28,743 nt of DNA from the NCBI GenBank assembly GCA_009781965.1, contig WQUS01000115.1, forward strand, positions 1 through 28,743, read 5' to 3'. Under the pieces are notes generated by a model. The model was not told the origin of the DNA, did no database searches, and saw nothing but the letters and a program-made list of their open reading frames with translations. Numbering within the stretch: the stretch's first letter is position 1; every line of letters begins with the position of its first letter. The DNA comes from Bacillota bacterium. Its GTDB lineage: Bacteria; Bacillota; Desulfotomaculia; Desulfotomaculales; Desulfallaceae. A program made the translations under genes and the position numbers. Below are positions 7,910 through 15,532 of this stretch, in pieces.

Positions 7910-7949
7910 AAGGTAATCCTGTTATTTAGTTATATAGAAGGTGAAATAA

Positions 7950-8162
7950 ATGACTGAACTGGCGGCGCTTATAAAGCTTCGGGCCGGCAGGCCGCGTTCC
8001 AAGGTGGCCAAAGAGCTGGGCATTACGACGCAAATGCTGGGCGCCCTTGAAAGGGGCGACAGGTTGCCGTCGCTTATGCTGGCCAAAAAAATTGCCGTAT
8101 ATTACGGGGTTACCATTGATGATCTTTTTTTTCAAGAGCGGGGAAACAAAACGTCTCCTTGA
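7950..8162 (+). CDS. Small Cro-like HTH protein
   Basis: 70 residues, essentially one XRE-family helix-turn-helix domain (RSKVAKELGITTQMLGALER at about 16-35, then LAKKIAVYYGVTIDDLF). There is no effector domain, so it should act as a Cro-like DNA-binding partner or antagonist of the divergent repressor. GAAGGTG lies 5 nt before the ATG, and the promoter at 7880-7909 with operator O3 is directly upstream. The next gene, a small zinc ribbon, starts 25 nt after the stop and is probably cotranscribed. Confidence 0.85.
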   Translation: MTELAALIKLRAGRPRSKVAKELGITTQMLGALERGDRLPSLMLAKKIAVYYGVTIDDLFFQERGNKTSP

Positions 8163-8187
8163 GTCAGGCTAAGGGGGCGATGCGGGG

Positions 8188-8388
8188 ATGGTTAAAAAGA
8201 CCTGTCCCAACTGTAACCGGGACAGCTTCAGCACTATGCTGCCCGCTCAATGGTACTGTCCTTATTGTAATGCGGATATTAGCCAGGCGGCAGCAAAGGC
8301 TTTGCTGTTATCCTCTATTTCATTGCGGGATTTGTCACGGCGCAGGGAGGCCGACAGGAATGTAAAGGCGGAAGAGATGCAAGCTTAA
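8188..8388 (+). CDS. Small zinc-ribbon protein of the HTH operon
   Basis: 66 residues. C6-x2-C9 and C24-x2-C27 (KTCPNCN and WYCPYCN) form a compact zinc knuckle pair; the rest is a basic and acidic helix rich in Arg, Glu and Ala. GGGGG at 8173-8177 lies 10 nt before the ATG. It follows the Cro-like gene, and a terminator-like hairpin follows it. I do not recognise the family; a DNA- or protein-binding adaptor under control of the switch is a guess. Confidence 0.72.
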   Translation: MVKKTCPNCNRDSFSTMLPAQWYCPYCNADISQAAAKALLLSSISLRDLSRRREADRNVKAEEMQA

Positions 8389-8435
8389 CGGAACCAATAA
8401 TTAGGCGCCGCTAAAAAAGTTGGATTTTCACCAAG

Positions 8436-8477
8436 GCCCACAATCATTTGCCATACGGATTGTGGGCTTAATTATTA
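8436..8477 (+). terminator. Terminator after the HTH/zinc-ribbon operon
   Basis: A perfect 10-bp stem GCCCACAATC (8436-8445) / GATTGTGGGC (8458-8467), a 12-nt loop, then TTAATTATTA. The A/T-mixed tail makes it a fair rather than ideal intrinsic terminator. It separates this operon from etfBA. Confidence 0.62.
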
Positions 8478-8564
8478 TTATAGGTTTTATAATTGCCGCG
8501 GAATTGGTAAAATAACTTAAAGTTAATCCTTTAGGCAACGGTTTTAACCGCGGAGGAGTGTAGG

Positions 8565-9374
8565 ATGAGAATAATTGTTTTAATTAAACAGGTTCCCGGC
8601 ACTGCGGACAGCCGCATGGATCCCGAAACAGGGGTGATGATCCGCGACGCGGGCGAAAGCATCATGAATCCGCTGGATGAACATGCGGTTAGCGAAGCGG
8701 TGAGCATAAAGAAAAGCCATCCCGGTACGGAAGTCGTGGCCCTGAGCATGGGCCCCCCGGCGGCGGAAAAGGTTCTCCGGGAAGCTTGCGCCAGGGGCGC
8801 CGACAGGGGGATTTTGCTTTCCCATAAAGCTTTCGGCGGTTCCGACACTATTGCTACCTCCCGGGTACTGGCGGCGGCGATCCGCAAAGTCGGCGATGTT
8901 GATTTGGTTTTGGCCGGGGAGAAAGCCACCGACGGGGAAACCGGGCAAACCGGGCCCATGACGGCGACGCTGCTGGATATGCCGGTGATTACCTTTGTGC
9001 ACCGGCTGACCGTAAGCGACAAACATATTATCGCCCAGCGCATGGTGGAAGAGGGCGTCGAAGAGCTGCAGGTCAATTTGCCGGCGCTGGTAACGGTGGT
9101 TAAGGATATCAATAACCCCCCTCTGCCCACCATCAGAGGCTATGTTCTGGCCAAGAAACAAACCTTCCCCGTCTGGGGGCCGGCGGATCTGGAAATTGAC
9201 GCGGGGGTGCTGGGTCTGAAGGGGTCGCCGACCCGGGTGGTCAAAGTATTCACCCCCAAGCTTTCCCGGCAGACTGTCTTTTACACTGCCGATACTGAAG
9301 AACTGGCCTCGGCCGCGGCGGCGGCTGTGTTAAAAACGATCCGGGAGCGGGGGCTGGTGAAAAGGGATGAGTGA
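8565..9374 (+). CDS. etfB: Electron transfer flavoprotein, beta subunit
   Basis: 269 residues, normal for EtfB. It starts MRIIVLIKQVPG and carries NPLDEHAVSEAV. The nucleotide-binding loop reads ATDGETGQTGP, near the ATDGDTAQVGP form found in flavin-bifurcating Etf and unlike the AMP-binding DDDCNQT form of plain Etf; this suggests, but does not prove, a second FAD and electron bifurcation. GGAGG at 8552-8556 is 8 nt before the ATG. It overlaps etfA by 8 nt, so the two are translationally coupled. It would accept electrons from the acyl-CoA dehydrogenase at 5037 and others elsewhere in the genome. Confidence 0.95.
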   Translation: MRIIVLIKQVPGTADSRMDPETGVMIRDAGESIMNPLDEHAVSEAVSIKKSHPGTEVVALSMGPPAAEKVLREACARGADRGILLSHKAFGGSDTIATSRVLAAAIRKVGDVDLVLAGEKATDGETGQTGPMTATLLDMPVITFVHRLTVSDKHIIAQRMVEEGVEELQVNLPALVTVVKDINNPPLPTIRGYVLAKKQTFPVWGPADLEIDAGVLGLKGSPTRVVKVFTPKLSRQTVFYTADTEELASAAAAAVLKTIRERGLVKRDE

Positions 9375-10383
9375 TCTGGAACAGCAACCAAGAGTAATGA
9401 TCCTGGCGGAAATCCGCAACCGGCAGATCCATGACCTGACCTTGGAACTGCTCGCTTGGGGCCGGAAACTGGCCGATCAGTTGGGGGCGGCGGTTGATTG
9501 CGTGACGCCCGGTGTTGAGCAAGGAGATTTTAATAAGTTGATTCAGGGCGGCGCCGACCGGGTGCTGGCGGTGCGCGGCGACAGCCGGGACGGTTTGGTG
9601 ATCACTGACGCGGCCCGGTTGCTGGTGGCAACTATCCGGGCCGAACAACCGGAGATCGTGATTGCCGCGGCCACCACCTTCGGCCGGACCGTTATGCCGG
9701 TGGCAGCCGCCAGGCTGGCTACCGGGCTTACCGCGGACTGTACCGCTCTGGATATCGACCCCAAAGACAACCTGCTGCTGCAAACCCGCCCGGCCATTGG
9801 CGGCAATATTATGGCCACCATTAAAACAGTGCAAACCAGGCCGCAGATGGCCACTGTCCGTCCCCGGTCCATTAAACCGGGCGGCCTTGATCCGGACCGG
9901 CGGGGCGAGATTGTATTGCGGCAATATGATATCGGCGCGGACGCCCGGGAAGTGTTATTATCTTTTACGCCTGATGCGGAGCAGGGCGGCAATCTGGAGA
10001 ACGCCGCTATTGTTGTCAGCGGCGGCAAAGGGATGAAGAGCAAGGAAAACTATCAGCTGCTGGAGGAACTGGCGAGCCTGCTTGGCGCCGGACTGGGCGC
10101 TACCAGAGATGCTGTGGAGGCAGGCTGGGCTCCTTTCAGCCGGCAGATCGGCCTGACCGGCAAAACCGTGTCGCCCAAGGTTTATCTTGCCGCCGGAGTG
10201 GCCGGTAAAATACAGCACCTGGCCGGCATATTAACTGCCGAGTACATCATTGCCATCAATGAAGACCCGGAGGCCCAGATTTTTAAAGTGGCCGACCTTG
10301 GCATTGTCGGGGATGCGCCCGGGGTGGCGGCGCAATTGATCCAGGCTCTTAAAGCGCGGCAAGCAGACGGGAGGGAAAATTAA
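9367..10383 (+). CDS. etfA: Electron transfer flavoprotein, alpha subunit
   Basis: 338 residues. The C-terminal FAD domain is clear: VVSGGKGMKSKENY, SRQIGLTGKTVSPKVY, GVAGKIQHLAGI and AINEDPEAQIFKVADLGIVGD. No N-terminal ferredoxin domain is present, unlike some bifurcating EtfA of Clostridia. Two residues differ from the commonest motifs (GVAGKIQH for GVSGAIQH), within normal variation. The ATG at 9367 lies inside etfB, and the stop is one base before the next start, so the three genes form one operon with the FAD-binding protein. Confidence 0.95.
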   Translation: MSDLEQQPRVMILAEIRNRQIHDLTLELLAWGRKLADQLGAAVDCVTPGVEQGDFNKLIQGGADRVLAVRGDSRDGLVITDAARLLVATIRAEQPEIVIAAATTFGRTVMPVAAARLATGLTADCTALDIDPKDNLLLQTRPAIGGNIMATIKTVQTRPQMATVRPRSIKPGGLDPDRRGEIVLRQYDIGADAREVLLSFTPDAEQGGNLENAAIVVSGGKGMKSKENYQLLEELASLLGAGLGATRDAVEAGWAPFSRQIGLTGKTVSPKVYLAAGVAGKIQHLAGILTAEYIIAINEDPEAQIFKVADLGIVGDAPGVAAQLIQALKARQADGREN

Positions 10384-10384
10384 A

Positions 10385-11419
10385 ATGGCGGATCAATACG
10401 GGTTAATCACGTCGCAGCTGGTAGCTCTGCTGGGCGAGCCAAATGTTACCGTGGCTGACGATACTATTGTGGTCAGGCCCTCTTCCGGCGAAGAAATAGC
10501 CGCCGTGTTTGCTTTGTCCGCCCAGGCGGGCATGAGCGCCAGGTCCGTCGGTTATGCGGTGGGCCCCGCCGGCGAAGACAGCGGCCCGGCAGACATCTTG
10601 ATTTCCTTGGAAAAAATGAATCAGATTATTTTTGACCGGCAAACCACCACCATTACTGTTCAGCCCGCGGCCGAGATGGCTAAGATTGTTGACGCGGCCC
10701 GGGAAAGCGGCTGTATATTTAAGGGCGCCACCTGCCGGCATAAAAAAGGGACGGTGGGGGAAAACGTAGCCGCTTGTTTCAGCAGCGGCGAACCGGATTT
10801 TCAATGCGCGACTCCCTGCCTGTGCGGTCTGGAGCTGGTGCTGACCGACGGCAGTATCATCACGGTGGGAGAAAAATTGGTCAAAGATTTAAACGCTTAC
10901 CAGCTGACTTACCTGATGGGCGGGAACAGGGAAGAGCAGGCGGTGCTGAGCGGCATCCATCTGAGACCGCTGCCGGCGGAGCAGGAGGAATTTTGGTTGG
11001 TGACAAGTTTACAGGCGCCGGATGGTTTGCCTGGCCTCTGGCGGCTGCTGAACCGGGAATATCGCGGCGCCATGGAAGCCGCCCTTGACCTTAAGTTGGA
11101 ACGGTATCCTGAGCTGGGGGAAATAGTGCCTTGGCCACAATTGCCGCCGGCTTGCTCGCTGGTGTCTCTGCGCTGCCGTCCGGCGGAACTGGAGCAGCTC
11201 CTGCCGCTGCTTAACGATGATACTTTTGTAGCCAGCGGCGCCTATCAGAAACAGCTTATTGCGGCCTTTTGCGGCAATCTGGCGGCTAAACTTAAGGCAG
11301 ACCCGCAATTGACCTGTGTTGAGGTTGACGAGGAAGAGCGGGACATTAACAGCGCCGGTTTGGAGGCTGCTTACTGGCGCAAAGAAGAAGGAAAGTTTAG
11401 TTTATTTTACGCTGTTTAA
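10385..11419 (+). CDS. Short GlcD-like FAD-binding (PCMH-type) protein linked to Etf
   Basis: 344 residues, against about 460 for GlcD and Etf-linked lactate dehydrogenases. The region TVGENVAACFSSG ... GLELVLTDGSIITVGEKLV ... YQLTYLMGG aligns with the FAD_binding_4 fold of GlcD. The glycine-rich pyrophosphate loop (usually RGGGTSLSGG) is reduced to VGYAVGPAGEDSG. A cysteine cluster CATPCLCG stands where GlcD enzymes have a plain stretch, and the C-terminal catalytic domain is much shortened. It begins one base after the etfA stop. It may dock with Etf as a substrate oxidase or electron relay, or be a degenerate oxidase; the substrate is unknown. Confidence 0.78.
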   Translation: MADQYGLITSQLVALLGEPNVTVADDTIVVRPSSGEEIAAVFALSAQAGMSARSVGYAVGPAGEDSGPADILISLEKMNQIIFDRQTTTITVQPAAEMAKIVDAARESGCIFKGATCRHKKGTVGENVAACFSSGEPDFQCATPCLCGLELVLTDGSIITVGEKLVKDLNAYQLTYLMGGNREEQAVLSGIHLRPLPAEQEEFWLVTSLQAPDGLPGLWRLLNREYRGAMEAALDLKLERYPELGEIVPWPQLPPACSLVSLRCRPAELEQLLPLLNDDTFVASGAYQKQLIAAFCGNLAAKLKADPQLTCVEVDEEERDINSAGLEAAYWRKEEGKFSLFYAV

Positions 11420-11430
11420 GCAAGCTTGGC

Positions 11431-11459
11431 CGATTATTGGAGATAGAATTTGGTATAAT
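11431..11459 (+). promoter_or_regulatory. Extended -10 promoter of proA
   Basis: TGGTATAAT (11451-11459) combines a TGn extension with a perfect -10 hexamer; the -35 region is weak, as usual for this class. It gives a leader of about 20 nt with GGAGGGGG before the start. Confidence 0.55.
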
Positions 11460-11484
11460 TAGATATCTTGGAGGGGGAATGGGG

Positions 11485-12780
11485 ATGAACATGACGGAGC
11501 TGGCCCGCCGGGCCAAGGAAGCTTCCATAAAACTGGCCGCCGCGGACACCGCGCTGAAGAACAAGGCCCTGGCCCAAATTGCCTGGTCCTTGGAGCAACA
11601 TCAAGAGGAAATTATCAAGGCCAACCGGGAGGATTTAGCCAGAAGTGAACAGGAGCACCTGGCCGCGCCTCTTTTAAAGAGGCTGAAATTTGATGAAGCA
11701 AAAATTCAGGACGTGGTGGACGGGATCCACAGCTTAATCGAACTGGAGGACCCGGTGGGTAAAACTATGCTAGCCACCGAACTGGACGACGGCTTGGAGC
11801 TGTACCGGGTGACCTGCCCGATTGGCGTCATTGGGGTGATTTTTGAGTCCCGGCCGGATGCCTTGGTGCAGATTTCCACCCTTGGTTTGAAGAGCGGCAA
11901 CAGCGTGCTGCTGAAAGGCGGCTCCGAAGCTAGGGAGACCAACCGGGTGCTGGCGGATCTGGTGGCCGGGGCGTCGGTGGAGGCCGGTATGCCGGACCAC
12001 TGGCTGGCGCTGCTGGAAACCCGTGCGGATGTAAACGAAATGCTGAAGATGGACCGGGATATTGATTTAATCATTCCCCGGGGCTCCAATGATTTCGTCC
12101 GCTATATCATGGATCACTCCAGGATTCCGGTGATGGGTCATGCCGACGGCATTTGCCACTGTTACGTGGATCAAGCGGCGGATATTGACATGGCGGTGCA
12201 GGTGGTGACAGACTCCAAAACCCAGTATGTGGCTGTCTGCAACGCTACGGAAACCCTGTTGGTCCATGAGCAGATCGCCCCGGCCTTTTTGCCTGTTTTA
12301 CAGCAGGCCTTGACGAACAAAAACGTGGAGTTATGCGGCTGTCCTAAAACCAGAGCCATTATTCCGGTGGCGCCGGCTACCGAAGAGGACTGGCGGACCG
12401 AATACCTGGACTATAAGCTGTCGATAAAAGTGGCGGCGGACTTGGACGAAGCCATTGAGCATATCAATACCTACGGTTCCGGCCATACCGACAGCATTAT
12501 TACCGGGGACAAACAGGCGGCGGCCCGGTTTATGGACTATGTGGATTCGGGTAATGTGCTGTGGAACTGTTCCACCCGGTTTAGCGACGGCTTCCGTTAC
12601 GGCTTCGGGGCCGAGGTGGGGATCAGCACCGCTAAGATTCACTCCCGGGGCCCGGTGGGCCTGGAGGGGCTGCTGATCTACAAATACAAGCTGCTGGGCA
12701 ACGGCCATATCGTGGCCGATTACTCCAACCGGGTCAGGAATTTTAAGCATCAAAAGCTAAACCAAGCATGCCCGATTTGA
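11485..12780 (+). CDS. proA: Gamma-glutamyl phosphate reductase
   Basis: 431 residues. It reduces gamma-glutamyl phosphate to glutamate semialdehyde with NADPH in proline synthesis. Signatures: PIGVIGVIFESRPDA, SGNSVLLKGGSEA, DLIIPRGSNDFVRYI, the catalytic cysteine C252 in YVAVCNATETLL, and GRGPVG-type end SRGPVGLEGL. Three in-frame ATGs follow the GGAGGGGG at 11470-11477; the one at 11485 has 7-nt spacing and gives MNMTELARRA, typical of ProA. The open frame further upstream (from 11437) covers the promoter and is not coding. proB is not adjacent, which is unusual but not rare. Confidence 0.96.
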   Translation: MNMTELARRAKEASIKLAAADTALKNKALAQIAWSLEQHQEEIIKANREDLARSEQEHLAAPLLKRLKFDEAKIQDVVDGIHSLIELEDPVGKTMLATELDDGLELYRVTCPIGVIGVIFESRPDALVQISTLGLKSGNSVLLKGGSEARETNRVLADLVAGASVEAGMPDHWLALLETRADVNEMLKMDRDIDLIIPRGSNDFVRYIMDHSRIPVMGHADGICHCYVDQAADIDMAVQVVTDSKTQYVAVCNATETLLVHEQIAPAFLPVLQQALTNKNVELCGCPKTRAIIPVAPATEEDWRTEYLDYKLSIKVAADLDEAIEHINTYGSGHTDSIITGDKQAAARFMDYVDSGNVLWNCSTRFSDGFRYGFGAEVGISTAKIHSRGPVGLEGLLIYKYKLLGNGHIVADYSNRVRNFKHQKLNQACPI

Positions 12781-12849
12781 TTGGCTATGATTTAGCACAG
12801 CTTTAAGTGTAACAGTGGTGGCCATGGCCATAGCCGGGCGCACAACGCA

Positions 12850-12898
12850 TAGATTTACACAATCAGGGACTGACCTGCTCCCTGATTGTGTAAATCTA
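12850..12898 (+). repeat. Perfect 20-bp inverted repeat between proA and the lipoprotein gene
   Basis: Arms 12850-12869 and 12879-12898 are exact reverse complements with a 9-nt loop. No T-run follows, so it is not a classic terminator. It ends 21 nt before the lipoprotein start. It could be a processing or protection hairpin for proA mRNA, a protein site, or the remnant of an inverted-repeat element. Confidence 0.85.
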
Positions 12899-12919
12899 TA
12901 TCCACAGGGGGACAGCAAT

Positions 12920-13663
12920 ATGAAAATGTTTTGGCCAGTCCTGCTTATTGTGGTGATATTTGCGATTGATGGCTGCTCTTTCCGCCCAAGTGATACAACA
13001 CAAAAAGACTTGTCTAATGAAAAACAAACGACCATAACCACTAGTTAAAATACTGATACGACTGATAATGATATAGGATACCCTCCCCTTACAGTATTAG
13101 CTCGTGGGCACTATTATACTATTTACAAAGGTAGTAATAATGTTTATTATATCAACGGTATTGACCTACCGGAGCTAATGTATACTAATTGGCTGGCTGA
13201 TGATTTGCATGTAAAAGGTCTGGAAGGTGATACAACAAAATATTTAGATTATGTCCCGATGGGCGCAGAAAGAGAAACATTACTGGCTGCTTTTTATCCT
13301 GACGGCACGGTTAGAATCATTTGTGAGATGCCAAATATTATGACATATTTGGAAGTTAGAGACGGTTATTTATATTTTACTAATGATCTATTGAACAATG
13401 GCTATTGTTTGCATCGAATAAATCTCAATATCCCCAAAGAGCAACCTTTTAAAATAGAAAACCTGGGAGAGAAGGGCTATTTATATGGTTTAGGTGATAA
13501 CGGTGATGGTGAGAACATTTTTGATTTTAAGGAAGATGGCATTTATAGTTATGGTGAATCAAATGACGCTCCTTTTTTTAGTTGGACTATGTATAAAATA
13601 TTTTACAATGGTATTGGGCATGAAAAAGTGGGCCCCACCAAAACCACGAATCCAAGCAACTGA
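12920..13663 (+). pseudogene. Lipoprotein gene interrupted by one in-frame TAA
   Basis: An ATG at 12920 after CAGGGGG encodes MKMFWPVLLIVVIFAIDGCS, a lipoprotein signal with the modified cysteine at residue 20, then a Ser/Thr/Asp-rich linker. At 13046-13048 a TAA stops the frame; the same frame stays open without any other stop to 13663. The linker style continues across it (TTITTS, stop, NTDTTDND), so one 247-codon gene broken by a nonsense change is the simplest reading. The body (VYYINGIDLPEL, YFTNDLLNN, repeated Gly-Tyr-Leu-Tyr) resembles DUF5050-like beta-propeller lipoproteins, weakly. A restart at the in-frame ATG 13178 would lack a signal peptide. The stretch is AT-rich compared with proA and the histidine kinase, suggesting transfer. 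Confidence 0.78.
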
Positions 13664-13704
13664 GTAAATAATATGGCACCACTTCATGGTGGAGGAAAGA
13701 AATC

Positions 13705-14139
13705 TTGAACGTTAAGATAGCACTGAAGACGCAAAAATTGATTTGCCTGATAGTGCTCTCATTATATATATTGTTCCTATTGCATTTAACAATTTTTAGA
13801 TTCAACGTTCACTATGCTCAGCGGCAACTTAATTTAAAATTGTTTGTCAGCTTAATACATGTGGGCCAAAATATTGGGATCAGAGAATTTTTAAGGCAGT
13901 TTTTAGGAAACATAGGCTGGTTTGTTCCGTTGGGATTCTTATTGCCGATGCTGTTGAAAAGAAAAAGTTTGTTTATCACGATGGCTATTGGCTTGTTATT
14001 TTCGTTTTTTATTGAAACTACGCAATTTGTTTTTTATAAAGGTGTGGCTGAGCTGGACGATTTTGTTCTAAACGCGCTGGGCACTGCTATTGGATATTGG
14101 TTGTTGGCTATGATTTGGCCAAGGGCAGACGGACGGTGA
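13705..14139 (+). CDS. VanZ-family membrane protein
   Basis: 144 residues with four hydrophobic segments (about 11-31, 70-86, 89-106 and 119-137). The VanZ pattern is visible: NIGWFVPLGFLLPML, FIETTQFVF and DDFVLNALGTAIGYW. VanZ proteins are linked with teicoplanin resistance in one cluster but mostly have unknown function. It starts with TTG, 9 nt after GGAGG (13691-13695); a small CACCA/TGGTG hairpin overlaps that binding site. It is AT-rich like the lipoprotein gene before it, and its last 32 nt overlap the 3' end of the histidine kinase on the other strand. Confidence 0.85.
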   Translation: MNVKIALKTQKLICLIVLSLYILFLLHLTIFRFNVHYAQRQLNLKLFVSLIHVGQNIGIREFLRQFLGNIGWFVPLGFLLPMLLKRKSLFITMAIGLLFSFFIETTQFVFYKGVAELDDFVLNALGTAIGYWLLAMIWPRADGR

Positions 14140-15532
14140 AAATGCTGCCGCCGCCGGGGCGGTTGGCGGCTTGAATGTTGCCCTGGTGCTGCTCGGCGAT
14201 CCAGCGGGCAATGGCCAGGCCCAGGCCGGAGCCTTCTCTGGGCCTGGCTTCCTCGCCGCGGTAAAACCGGTTAAAGATTAATGACTCGTCGCCGGGCGCG
14301 ATGCCCGGCCCCCGGTCCGCCACGGTAAGGGCCAGCCAGCCGGGCGGGTTTTCCTCCATGGCCAGTTCCACGCCGGTATCCGGCAAGGAGTACTTCAAGG
14401 CGTTGTCCAGCAGGATAAAGACCAGTTGGCTTAAATAATCGGCGTTGGTGGCCACCTGTTTGCCGGCCGGTAACTGACAGGACAGGTCCAAGACCCGGCC
14501 TCCGGCCCAGAAGCGGGCCTGTCTGGCGATCTCCGGCCACAATTCATCCACCGGCACGAGATGCTTCTCCATCTCAAAGCCCGCGTCGGCCCGGGCCAGA
14601 GCCAGCATATGGTCCAGCAGCCTGGTCAGCCGGCGGGCTTCGCCGGCGATATCTTCCATGGCTTCCCTGGCTGTTTCGGTCTCCAGGTTGGGCAGCTGCA
14701 GCAAAAATTCGGTATTGCCGCGGATGGTGGTCAGCGGCGTGCGCAGCTCGTGGGAGGCGTCGGACACAAAACGGCGCTGCAGGTCGTAGCTTTCCTGCAG
14801 CCGGTTATACATAACCTCCAAGCGTCCAAACATGTTGTTTAAAGTGTTGACCATGCGGCCCAGCTCATCCTGGGGGCCGGAGTAGTCGATGCGTTTGCTT
14901 AAATCGCCGCCCTCCCGGATGGACAGGGCGGTGCGGCTGATTCTTTCCACCGGATGCAGGGCCGCCCGGGCCAGGAACCAGCCCAGCAGACCGGCGATGA
15001 ACACCGTGGCGGCGCCGCCGGTAAAAACAATTAACCTTATTTTGTCCAGCAGCAAATCAACGGTGGCCAGGGTCCGGCCCACCTGCAAGATGCCGATCAG
15101 CCGTCCGTCTACTGACAGGGGCACATTATAAACCCGGATACTTTGCGTGCCGGCGCGCACGGTTTCGTAAAAGGCCTTGTTTTGGCCGGCGGCTTGCAGG
15201 GTGTCTTCGCTCAGGGGCAGGTACTGACGGCCCAGGTTGTCGGACCGGCTGATGGTCAGCCCCCGGCTGTCCACCACCTGCAGGTAAGTATCCGGCGTGG
15301 CGAAAACGTTGATGTTGGGCAGGGTGATTTCCTGCAATGAAAAGGGTGATTGTCTAACGGCGACGGACCTGACCACGGAAGCGGCGGTGGACGATATGCC
15401 GGCGTCCACATCCCGGTACAGGATGCGCCCGGCGGTAAAGATGATTGCTAGGGCAAAAAGCGCCAGGGCCAGGCACAAAACGCCGGTGTACAGCATGGTT
15501 AGCTTTAAACGCAGGGACAACCTGAACATCAC
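14108..15532 (-). CDS. Sensor histidine kinase (HAMP, HisKA, HATPase)
   Basis: 474 residues. Transmembrane segments at about 11-33 and 166-189 flank an extracytoplasmic sensor of about 130 residues. HAMP follows (about 190-240), then the phospho-acceptor H261 in FVSDASHELRTPLTTIRGN, N397 of the N box (FILLDNALKYS), D426 in ADRGPGI and the G2 box GSGLGLA at 454-460. It is complete. Its start overlaps the stop of the response regulator gene by 4 nt, showing coupling, and HtrA is upstream on the same strand, as in the CssRS type of secretion-stress system; the signal is inferred from that context only. The 3' end overlaps the convergent VanZ gene by 32 nt. Confidence 0.95.
   Translation of the reverse strand: MMFRLSLRLKLTMLYTGVLCLALALFALAIIFTAGRILYRDVDAGISSTAASVVRSVAVRQSPFSLQEITLPNINVFATPDTYLQVVDSRGLTISRSDNLGRQYLPLSEDTLQAAGQNKAFYETVRAGTQSIRVYNVPLSVDGRLIGILQVGRTLATVDLLLDKIRLIVFTGGAATVFIAGLLGWFLARAALHPVERISRTALSIREGGDLSKRIDYSGPQDELGRMVNTLNNMFGRLEVMYNRLQESYDLQRRFVSDASHELRTPLTTIRGNTEFLLQLPNLETETAREAMEDIAGEARRLTRLLDHMLALARADAGFEMEKHLVPVDELWPEIARQARFWAGGRVLDLSCQLPAGKQVATNADYLSQLVFILLDNALKYSLPDTGVELAMEENPPGWLALTVADRGPGIAPGDESLIFNRFYRGEEARPREGSGLGLAIARWIAEQHQGNIQAANRPGGGSIFTVRLPLAKS

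Noticed and set aside
6931..8388. Prophage or integrated element around the repressor
   Set aside because: No integrase, attachment site or structural genes are visible, and metabolic genes lie directly on both sides.
9250..9924. A 224-codon minus-strand frame across etfB-etfA
   Set aside because: It lies opposite strongly conserved Etf genes and has no family features.
11437..11484. Upstream extension of proA from 11437
   Set aside because: It contains the promoter and the ribosome binding site.
12815..12919. Upstream extension of the lipoprotein frame from 12815
   Set aside because: It covers the 20-bp hairpin and has no binding site; the signal peptide starts at 12920.
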